Positions 50,801 to 57,654 of a stretch of 64,000 nt of DNA are shown here, piece by piece. The stretch is from assembly GCF_000154285.1 (NCBI RefSeq), contig NZ_DS483477.1:310001-374000 (forward strand), in the 5' to 3' direction. Every line of letters begins with the position of its first letter. The first letter of the stretch is position 1. Made by a program: the position numbers and the translations under genes. Under the pieces are notes generated by a model that worked only from the letters and a program-made list of their open reading frames with translations, did not search any database and was not told where the DNA came from. The DNA comes from Amedibacillus dolichus DSM 3991. Lineage in GTDB: Bacteria > Bacillota_I > Bacilli_A > Erysipelotrichales > Erysipelotrichaceae.

Positions 50801-52072
50801 ATGAGTAATTGGGAATTAAAAGAAAAATCAACAGGTGAATTGATTACAACCGTTGAAGGTGAAGCTTGGAAAACAGCACAGAAAAAAGCATTCAACAGAC
50901 TTGCGAAAAAAGTAAACCTACCGGGCTTTCGTCCGGGAACTGCACCGGCAGCTTTGGTCAAAAAACAAATCAGTACACAAAATGTATTGATGGAAGCTAT
51001 TGATGATGTTGCAGGTGAAGCATTGAGTGCTGCTATCAAAGAGCATGACCTATGGGTTGTAACTCGTCCTTCCTTAGATATTGAAAGTATTGATGAAGAA
51101 AAAGTAACCTTTAAGTTTATCGTTACTGTAAAACCAGAGGTTAAGCTTGGTGATTATAAAGGATTGGATATCCATAAAGAAGAAGTAAATGTGGAAGCTG
51201 CTGATGTAGATGCAGAGATTACTCGTTTACAGGAACGCTTTGCTGATTTGGTATTGAAAGAAGAAGGCAAAGTAGAAAATGGCAATACTGCTGTTATCGA
51301 CTTTGAAGGCTTCAAGGACGATGTTCCATTTGAAGGCGGTAAGGGAGAAAGCTATCCTCTTGTAATTGGCAGTGGTACATTTATTCCGGGATTTGAAGAA
51401 CAGTTAATTGGTATGGGTGTTGAAGAAACAAAAGATATCAATGTAACATTCCCTGAAGAATACCAGGTAGCTGAGCTTGCCGGGCAGCCGGTGGTATTTA
51501 AGGTTACCGTACATGAAATCAAAGAAAAGGTATTGCCGGAAGTAAATGATGAATTGGTAAAACAGGCAAAGGTTGAAAATGTTGAAACTGTAGATGCTTA
51601 TAGAGAATTTGCTCATAAAAATTTAGAAGAAACAAAAACACGCGAAGCAAATCAGAAGTTTGAAAACGAAGTATTAACGGCTATTGTAGAAGCTGCTGAG
51701 GTTGAAATTCCTGATGTAATGGTAGAAGAAGAAACCGATAATTTGGTACGCGACTTTGAACAGCGTCTTCAGGCACAAGGCTTTGGCTTGGATCAGTTCT
51801 TGCAGATTACCGGAAATACCAAAGAAGGTATTCGTGAAGAAATGTCCAAAGATGCTTACAATAAGGTGAAAGTACGTTTAGTATTAGAAGCAATTGCTGC
51901 TGCCGAAAGCTTGGAAGTAAGTGAAGAAGATATTGAAAAAGAGCTTAACAATATTGCGGAAATGTATGCGATGCCTCTTGATCAGGTAAAAGCTGCAATC
52001 TCTGCTGATGCTATTTCTTATGACCTGCGTATTCGCAAAGCACTTGAATTTGTCAAAGAAAACGTTAAGTAA
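50801..52072 (+). CDS. tig: Trigger factor, ribosome-associated chaperone
   Basis: A 423-residue chaperone that binds nascent chains at the ribosomal exit. The N-terminal ribosome-docking domain has the signature loop GFRPGTAPAALV (about 46-57). A central FKBP-type prolyl isomerase domain (about 150-245: GNTAVIDFEGF ... GSGTFIPGFEEQLIGM) and a C-terminal helical domain follow. AGGAGG precedes the ATG. Its position upstream of lon matches the Bacillus tig-clpX-lon order, though clpX and lonB are missing here. The terminator after it separates it from lon. Confidence 0.96.
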   Translation: MSNWELKEKSTGELITTVEGEAWKTAQKKAFNRLAKKVNLPGFRPGTAPAALVKKQISTQNVLMEAIDDVAGEALSAAIKEHDLWVVTRPSLDIESIDEEKVTFKFIVTVKPEVKLGDYKGLDIHKEEVNVEAADVDAEITRLQERFADLVLKEEGKVENGNTAVIDFEGFKDDVPFEGGKGESYPLVIGSGTFIPGFEEQLIGMGVEETKDINVTFPEEYQVAELAGQPVVFKVTVHEIKEKVLPEVNDELVKQAKVENVETVDAYREFAHKNLEETKTREANQKFENEVLTAIVEAAEVEIPDVMVEEETDNLVRDFEQRLQAQGFGLDQFLQITGNTKEGIREEMSKDAYNKVKVRLVLEAIAAAESLEVSEEDIEKELNNIAEMYAMPLDQVKAAISADAISYDLRIRKALEFVKENVK

Positions 52073-52079
52073 TGAAAAC

Positions 52080-52107
52080 AAGGACGCTGCTGCTTGCGTC
52101 CTTTTTT
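52080..52107 (+). terminator. Terminator of tig
   Basis: AAGGACGC pairs with GCGTCCTT, then T. Confidence 0.9.
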
Positions 52108-52120
52108 ATGTAAGGTACTT

Positions 52121-52147
52121 TTAGCACTAAAAGCTTGACAGTGCTAA
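52121..52147. promoter_or_regulatory. CIRCE-like HrcA operator at the lon promoter
   Basis: TTAGCACT (52121-52128), 11 bases, AGTGCTAA (52140-52147). CIRCE is TTAGCACTC-N9-GAGTGCTAA, so eight of nine positions match in each arm and the centre spacing agrees. It overlaps the -35 box. Confidence 0.78.
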
Positions 52148-52163
52148 GGGAATATTTTATACT
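52135..52163 (+). promoter_or_regulatory. SigmaA promoter of lon
   Basis: TTGACA, 17-base spacer, TATACT, close to consensus, and covered at its -35 by the CIRCE-like operator. The leader to the lon start is about 145 bases. Confidence 0.85.
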
Positions 52164-52313
52164 ATTAGCAGACCTTAGTTATGAGTGCTAGTGTTTTTGC
52201 AGGCAAAGGACTGGCAATGGTAAGGTGGAGTATGCTATAAATGGACAAGAAATAATATGATGTATAGAATGGAGTAGACTATAAGTAGTAGTTGCTCGGA
52301 AAGGAGAATTGCC

Positions 52314-54638
52314 ATGAATGAATTAGAAGTACAAACGGTAATTTCACTTCCTTTGGTATGTACTAGAGGAGTTATAGTTTTTCCCTCACAGGATATTATT
52401 ATTGATGTAGGACGGGAAAAATCAATACAAGCTATTGAAGAAGCGCAGCAGCATCATGACGGTAATGTCGTTTTGGTTGCTCAGCGTGATTTAAGTATGG
52501 AGGAACCAAAGGTAAACGAACTGTATTCTTTTGGAAGCCTATGTAAAATTAAGCATATTCGTCGTATGGACGGCTTTTTGCGTGTGAAATTTCACGGGCT
52601 TGAACGTGTGGAAATCACTGAATTTGCTGATGATGATACGATGATGAGCGTGCGTGCGGTGATTTGTGAGGACATTGAACAGGATACTATGGAGGAAATG
52701 GCTCTTATTCGTAAGCTGGCAAAACAGTTTGAACAGATTGAGGCTATTTCTCAAGCTATTCCAAAAGAAATGATCAATGAATTGGCAAAAGGAATGTCCG
52801 CAAAGCAGTTATGCGATCAGATTGCGCAAATTTTCCCTTTTAGCCTAGAAAAACGTCAAGAGTTGTTAGAAACCCTAGGAATCAACGATCGTTTATATTT
52901 GATTTTACAGGAAATTGAAAGTGAGCGTGAGCTAAGTGAAATCGAAAATATGATCAATGAGAAGGTGAAAACACGTATTGAGGAAGGACAGAAAGAGTAT
53001 TATTTACGTGAAAAGCTACGAGCTATTAAGGAAGAACTCGGAGATGTTTCAGATAGCGACAAAGATGCAGATGCTATTCGTAAGCGTTTGGAGGAAAATC
53101 CATATCCGCAGGCGATTAAAAATAAAGTGCTAGATGAGCTTTCACGTTATGAAATGCTTCCGGCGGCAAGTGGAGAAACCGGTGTTATTAAAACGTATAT
53201 TGATTGGTTGATGGATCTTCCTTGGTGGCAGGAGTCTAAAGATAATGAAGATTTGAATCGTGCCAGTGAAGTTTTGAATGAGGATCATTATGGCTTAGAA
53301 AAAGTAAAAGAAAGAATTTTAGAATACTTGGCAGTTAAGCAAATGACCAAATCTTTAAAGGCACCGATTATTTGCTTAGTAGGTCCTCCGGGAGTGGGAA
53401 AAACCTCGTTAGCAAAATCGGTTGCGAAAGCTTTGGAACGTAAATTTGTAAAAATCTCTTTAGGTGGTGTCAAGGACGAGTCGGAAATTCGTGGGCATCG
53501 TAGAACATATCTTGGCAGTATGCCGGGACGTTTTATTCAGTCTATGAAAAAAGCCGGCACGATCAATCCGGTATTCTTGATTGATGAAATTGATAAAATG
53601 GCAAGTGATTATAAAGGCGATCCGGCAAGTGCTATGCTAGAGGTTTTAGATCCTGAGCAGAATGCCATGTTCTCCGATCACTATATCGAAGAAAACTATG
53701 ATTTGAGTAAGGTTTTGTTTATCGCAACAGCAAATTATTTGGAAAATATCCCTAATGCATTACGTGATCGTTTGGAGATTATCGAACTTTCCAGTTACAC
53801 CGAACTTGAAAAGTTGGAAATCGCAAAACGTCATTTAGTACCGAAACAGCTGAGTGAGAACGGTTTAAAAGCCAGTCAGCTGAAAATCGGTGATGATATG
53901 CTTACGTATTTGGTACGCTATTACACTAGAGAATCGGGTGTTCGCCAGCTTGAACGTGTAATCGCAACCATTTGCCGCAAGAGTGTGCTTGCTATTTTAA
54001 AGGATAATAAGCGCAGTATCAAGGTAACGAAGAAATTGATCAATGAATGGCTTGGACATGAAAAGGTAGATTATGGTAAACGCGAAACTAAGGATCAGGT
54101 AGGAACGGTTACCGGACTTGCCTATACTTCATTTGGCGGTGATGTATTGCAGGTTGAAGTAAATCACTTTGAAGGTAAGGGGAAGCTGGTAATTACCGGA
54201 CAGCTTGGCGATGTTATGAAGGAAAGTGCATCAATCGCCTTTGATTATGTACGTGCCAATGCCAAAAAATATAAAATCAATCCGGAAATTTTTGAAAAAA
54301 GTGATATCCATATTCATGTTCCGGAAGGAGCGGTTCCTAAAGATGGACCAAGTGCCGGTGTTACATTAACGACTGCGCTTGTTTCCAGCCTAAGCAATAT
54401 CCCGGTAAAAGCGGATTTGGCAATGACCGGTGAAGTTACTTTGCGTGGGCATGTCTTACCAATTGGTGGCTTGAAGGAAAAATCAATGGCAGCACATCGC
54501 TGTGGAATTACAAAGATTGTCATTCCGAAAGCAAATGTGAAGGATTTGGACGATATTCCGGAAACGGTGAAGGAAAACGTAACTTTTATTCCGGTAGAAA
54601 AAGTGTCGCAGGTTTTAGACGCTGCCTTGGTAAAATAA
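52314..54638 (+). CDS. lon: ATP-dependent protease Lon
   Basis: A 774-residue protease, normal for LonA. It has an N-terminal substrate-binding domain (about 10-200), a long helical linker, an AAA+ module with Walker A GPPGVGKTS (about 358-366) and Walker B VFLIDEIDKM, and a serine protease domain with catalytic Ser in KDGPSAGVT (about 679) and Lys in KEKSMAAHR (about 722). It degrades misfolded and regulatory proteins in the cytoplasm. The CIRCE-like site implies heat-shock control by HrcA. GGAGAATTGCC precedes the ATG. The ysxC gene follows after one base. Confidence 0.97.
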   Translation: MNELEVQTVISLPLVCTRGVIVFPSQDIIIDVGREKSIQAIEEAQQHHDGNVVLVAQRDLSMEEPKVNELYSFGSLCKIKHIRRMDGFLRVKFHGLERVEITEFADDDTMMSVRAVICEDIEQDTMEEMALIRKLAKQFEQIEAISQAIPKEMINELAKGMSAKQLCDQIAQIFPFSLEKRQELLETLGINDRLYLILQEIESERELSEIENMINEKVKTRIEEGQKEYYLREKLRAIKEELGDVSDSDKDADAIRKRLEENPYPQAIKNKVLDELSRYEMLPAASGETGVIKTYIDWLMDLPWWQESKDNEDLNRASEVLNEDHYGLEKVKERILEYLAVKQMTKSLKAPIICLVGPPGVGKTSLAKSVAKALERKFVKISLGGVKDESEIRGHRRTYLGSMPGRFIQSMKKAGTINPVFLIDEIDKMASDYKGDPASAMLEVLDPEQNAMFSDHYIEENYDLSKVLFIATANYLENIPNALRDRLEIIELSSYTELEKLEIAKRHLVPKQLSENGLKASQLKIGDDMLTYLVRYYTRESGVRQLERVIATICRKSVLAILKDNKRSIKVTKKLINEWLGHEKVDYGKRETKDQVGTVTGLAYTSFGGDVLQVEVNHFEGKGKLVITGQLGDVMKESASIAFDYVRANAKKYKINPEIFEKSDIHIHVPEGAVPKDGPSAGVTLTTALVSSLSNIPVKADLAMTGEVTLRGHVLPIGGLKEKSMAAHRCGITKIVIPKANVKDLDDIPETVKENVTFIPVEKVSQVLDAALVK

Positions 54639-54639
54639 G

Positions 54640-55230
54640 ATGATGAATTTTCAAAAGGCGGAACTTGTTATTTCGGCTCCGGATAAAAAGTCTTGGCCGG
54701 ACAGCGACTTGCCGGAAATTGTTTTGGCAGGACGTTCAAATGTAGGGAAAAGCAGCTTTATCAATGCTATGTGCAATCGGAAGAAGCTTGCCTATGTGGG
54801 AAATTCACCGGGTAAGACACGATTGTTGAATTTCTTTAATTTAGATGATAAATATATGTTTGTCGATGTTCCCGGTTATGGCTATGCTAAAATATCAAAA
54901 GCACAGCTGATTAAATTCGGGCAAATGATGGAAGATTATTTCAGTGAGCGTTCTCAGAAAAAAGGTCTTGTTTTGATTGTGGATGCACGTCATAAACCGA
55001 CCGATGACGATATTACTATGATTGAGTTCGCCCGCTATTATGAAATTCCCGTTTGTGTTGTCGCAACAAAAATGGATAAATTAAAATCTTCTCAACGTCA
55101 TAAGCAATTGAAGCTCATTCGTCAGACCTTAGAGCTTTCAGAAGATGAAAAGCTGTTTCCGTTTTCAAGTGAAACAAAGCAGGGAATTGACGAGGTGTGG
55201 GAGTATTTAATTCCTATCTTTGAATCTTAA
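54640..55230 (+). CDS. ysxC: Ribosome biogenesis GTPase YsxC/EngB
   Basis: A 196-residue GTPase needed for maturation of the 50S ribosomal subunit. G1 GRSNVGKSSF (about 31-40), G2/G3 GKTRLLNFF and DVPGYGYA (about 77-84), G4 TKMDK (about 147-151) and G5 FSSET are present. It starts one base after the lon stop, as in Bacillus, so it shares the CIRCE-controlled transcript. ATGATG offers two starts. Length is normal for the family. Confidence 0.95.
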   Translation: MMNFQKAELVISAPDKKSWPDSDLPEIVLAGRSNVGKSSFINAMCNRKKLAYVGNSPGKTRLLNFFNLDDKYMFVDVPGYGYAKISKAQLIKFGQMMEDYFSERSQKKGLVLIVDARHKPTDDDITMIEFARYYEIPVCVVATKMDKLKSSQRHKQLKLIRQTLELSEDEKLFPFSSETKQGIDEVWEYLIPIFES

Positions 55231-55236
55231 TAGGTA

Positions 55237-55267
55237 TATAAAAAGCAGATTTTGTCTGCTTTTTATA
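55237..55267. terminator. Bidirectional terminator between ysxC and the convergent ThyX-like gene
   Basis: TATAAAAAGCAGA pairs with TCTGCTTTTTATA around TTTTG, a 13-bp perfect stem. Confidence 0.88.
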
Positions 55268-55298
55268 TGCTTTAAACTTTTGAAAAATAATAAGTGAT

Positions 55299-55934
55299 TT
55301 ATTCAGCAGGTTTTTTTTCGACTGCTAAAATCAATTCCTTTGCATAAGGCAAGGAAGCAATCCAATCACATACATCATGCCATTCTTGTAGCTTATGTGT
55401 ACGTCTGGCATAATATATATTCATCAGGGTTTCATAATTCAGTGTGCAAGTACGCATTTGATGGTAGTTACTAGGCAATAGCTGAATCATGGAATACCAA
55501 ATCGTTTTATCCTTTGTTTCCAAGTACTCTTGACGCAATTCTTCTAATACGTCAATTGTAGCTTTTAGTGAAGCTAATGCTTTTTCATTCATGTGGTCAT
55601 AAGAGAAGTCCTCTAGCTCAAAAGGCTTGCTGGCAATTTTATGCATAGTAGATGTAGAATTGGCAACAGTGGCTACTTTATAGGTGTCATATTCTTTCCA
55701 CCAGTAAAGCGGAGCAGTGAAATCAACAGACACAAAAATCTGACGAATGAATTTGCGATGATCGCTTCCTGCACGTGCTAATCGTTGAGCAAGGTTTAGG
55801 TCATTAGGTCCCATGATAAAATTTCCTTTTCCATCATAGTAGGAATCCATACGATTCCAACTGTTCATAGGATTTCTAGCGCCTCGAATGGCATTTTCAA
55901 AATTCATTACGCTTGTGCGTTCAATCTTAATCAT
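55299..55934 (-). CDS. ThyX-superfamily-like protein lacking the RHR motif
   Basis: A 211-residue cytoplasmic protein. The opening KIERTSVMNFENAIRG and LAQRLARAGSDHRKFIRQIFVSVDFTAP follow the beginning of ThyX (flavin-dependent thymidylate synthase), whose next block is RHRxxSxNExSxRY. Here that block reads WWKEYDTYKVATVANSTST, so the FAD/dUMP-binding residues are missing. It is thus unlikely to make dTMP by the usual route. The ATG follows GAGG at a fair distance. It is convergent with ysxC. This variant occurs in other Firmicutes to my recollection; its role is unknown. Confidence 0.5.
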   Translation of the reverse strand: MIKIERTSVMNFENAIRGARNPMNSWNRMDSYYDGKGNFIMGPNDLNLAQRLARAGSDHRKFIRQIFVSVDFTAPLYWWKEYDTYKVATVANSTSTMHKIASKPFELEDFSYDHMNEKALASLKATIDVLEELRQEYLETKDKTIWYSMIQLLPSNYHQMRTCTLNYETLMNIYYARRTHKLQEWHDVCDWIASLPYAKELILAVEKKPAE

Positions 55935-56078
55935 TTTCTATACCTCATTTCGTATACGTATATATATTACCATATTATTTATAAATACGATGCTTATTTG
56001 CCTGTTTATTCATATTTTGTTTTGCTCTTTGCATAAAGTGCTGCGCTTTTTCATACATAAAGGATAGGAGGTTTTATC

Positions 56079-56687
56079 ATGAAAACAATGACGATAGAGA
56101 AAAAGTTGCTTTTTGATGAAGCGATTACGGCGGTTAAGGAGGTTCATGCAAGACACGAGTTGGTATATGAGCAAGAAGCAGATGGCAGTATTCGTGCATG
56201 CGGTCCTTTATATTTAGAGGGCATCATGGTAAATGCGTTTGGTCGTGATGAAAGATTCAAGGAAATATTGGATATGGATATTTTAGCTCCTTATCATAAA
56301 TTGACATCGGAGCCATTTTCGATTGAGGTACGAGATGTGGAGCATCATGTAGAAGATGATGGAATCGCACTTGTTATTCATATGGATATCTTAGGCCTAT
56401 GCCAAGAAAAAAAAGAGCTTTCAGCAAGCGTCAGCATTGAAGAAGATGTACCTCTTCCAGAAACAAAGAAGGAAATAGAAAGCGAAAAAACGGATCTTGC
56501 AGAGGAATTTGAAGATTTATTTGAAGATGAAGAAACAACCTATACCTCCTATTGCTTAGTAGTGGCACAAAATGATGATTCTTATGCCAGTATTGCGGCT
56601 CGCTATCAAGTAGAGGAAGGTAAGTTACGTCAAATAAACCGTGAGAAAGAACTTTGTGCTAAAGCACTTGTTGTATTACCTTTTTAG
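56079..56687 (+). CDS. SPOCS/LysM protein, SpoVID-like
   Basis: A 202-residue protein. The N-terminal about 115 residues look like a SPOCS domain (GPLYLEGIMVNAFGRDERF ... DDGIALVIHMDILGLC). An acidic linker (KKEIESEKTDLAEEFEDLFEDEE) is followed by a C-terminal LysM-like module (SYCLVVAQNDDSYASIAARYQVEEGKLRQINR). This combination and the location between ysxC and valS match SpoVID, the Bacillus spore-coat encasement protein (about 575 residues), but the linker is much shorter here. AGGAGG precedes the ATG. It may be a reduced spore protein or repurposed. Confidence 0.62.
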   Translation: MKTMTIEKKLLFDEAITAVKEVHARHELVYEQEADGSIRACGPLYLEGIMVNAFGRDERFKEILDMDILAPYHKLTSEPFSIEVRDVEHHVEDDGIALVIHMDILGLCQEKKELSASVSIEEDVPLPETKKEIESEKTDLAEEFEDLFEDEETTYTSYCLVVAQNDDSYASIAARYQVEEGKLRQINREKELCAKALVVLPF

Positions 56688-56838
56688 TATTGCTTTAAGC
56701 TATTCGCTCGTTTAATGTTTTTTGTATGGATACGTTTAAAATTGGAACGATAAATTACAACAGCAAATGAAATCTGTAAAAGTGCACAAGATATTTTACC
56801 TATCAGCAAGAAATATCGAAACTCAAAAGAATTGTGTA

Positions 56839-56867
56839 TTGAAACTTTATCAAGTTTTGTTTATAAT
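56839..56867 (+). promoter_or_regulatory. SigmaA promoter of the valS T-box operon
   Basis: TTGAAA, 17-base spacer, TATAAT. The start would be near 56874. Confidence 0.8.
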
Positions 56868-56873
56868 GGTAAC

Positions 56874-57090
56874 ATATAGCGAGGAAGAGAAGGAGTACAC
56901 AATCCCTTTCTTGACAGAGAGCTTTTGGTTGGTGAAAAAAAGCAGAAGGATTTGTGGAAGGTAGTCTTGGAGCTTTCATTTTGAAAAGAGCAGTAGGAAT
57001 GAACGTATACACGGCGTTATCGTGTTGAGGCACAGACATGTGTGAAGTAAGGTGGTACCACGCGACAGCGTCCTTTAGGGGCGCTTTTTT
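56874..57090 (+). ncRNA. T-box leader (tRNA-Val sensing) of the GNAT-valS operon
   Basis: The leader contains the T-box AGGTGGTACCACGCG (57050-57064) followed by a terminator AGCGTCC / GGGGCGCT (57067-57084) and a T-run. Aligned on the shared GTCTTGGAGCT with the metN leader, the specifier position is GTA (56961-56963), a Val codon. The TGGT in the T-box would pair with the tRNA ACCA end. Uncharged tRNA-Val should thus promote read-through into the GNAT gene and valS. Confidence 0.92.
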
Positions 57091-57108
57091 ATTTACGGAG
57101 GAAAAGGA

Positions 57109-57654
57109 ATGGACTTTACATTCTCAGAGATTTATACAAAGCGCTTATATCTTCGACCATTGGAGGAAGGAGATGCGATTGATATGTATCATTATATGAT
57201 GGATATTGAGACGCTTCGCTATCTTAGCTATACTCCGCATAAGAGTGTGGAAGAAACCTTAAATTTTTTAAAAACTGAGCTGTTATGCTACGAGCAACAT
57301 CAGGATTTTATGCCAATGGCAATTCTATTGGAAGAAAAGGATTGTTTGATTGGACATATCCAACTGCATACATATCGAGAAAACAGTGCACAGCTGTGCT
57401 ATTTGTTGCATAAAGATGCTTGGCATAAGGGATATGCAAGAGAAGCGTTAGAAGCTATGCTGGATAGGGCATTGTATGAAAAACATCTGCTTTATGTTGA
57501 TGCTGTTTACGATGTTGAAAATTTGGCGAGTGAGCGCTTGCTTACAGCGTGTGGCTTTCATAAGCAGAAACAGATGGAACGATATTTCCAAAAGTTTGGT
57601 TTGTATCGTGATGTTATACTCGCTAGGAAATATAAAGGAGAAGAGACGATATGA
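57109..57654 (+). CDS. GNAT-family (RimJ/RimL-like) N-acetyltransferase
   Basis: A 181-residue acetyltransferase of the RimJ/RimL type. It starts with TKRLYLRPLEEGDAIDMYHYM, the family opening, and has the acetyl-CoA binding region LLHKDAWHKGYAREALEAM (about 102-120) and a later ENLASERLLTACGFHKQK block. It should transfer acetyl to an amine, often a protein N-terminus. The ATG follows GGAGG. Its stop overlaps the valS start by four bases (ATGA), so it is translationally coupled to valS and controlled by the Val T-box, which is an unusual arrangement for such an enzyme. Confidence 0.88.
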   Translation: MDFTFSEIYTKRLYLRPLEEGDAIDMYHYMMDIETLRYLSYTPHKSVEETLNFLKTELLCYEQHQDFMPMAILLEEKDCLIGHIQLHTYRENSAQLCYLLHKDAWHKGYAREALEAMLDRALYEKHLLYVDAVYDVENLASERLLTACGFHKQKQMERYFQKFGLYRDVILARKYKGEETI

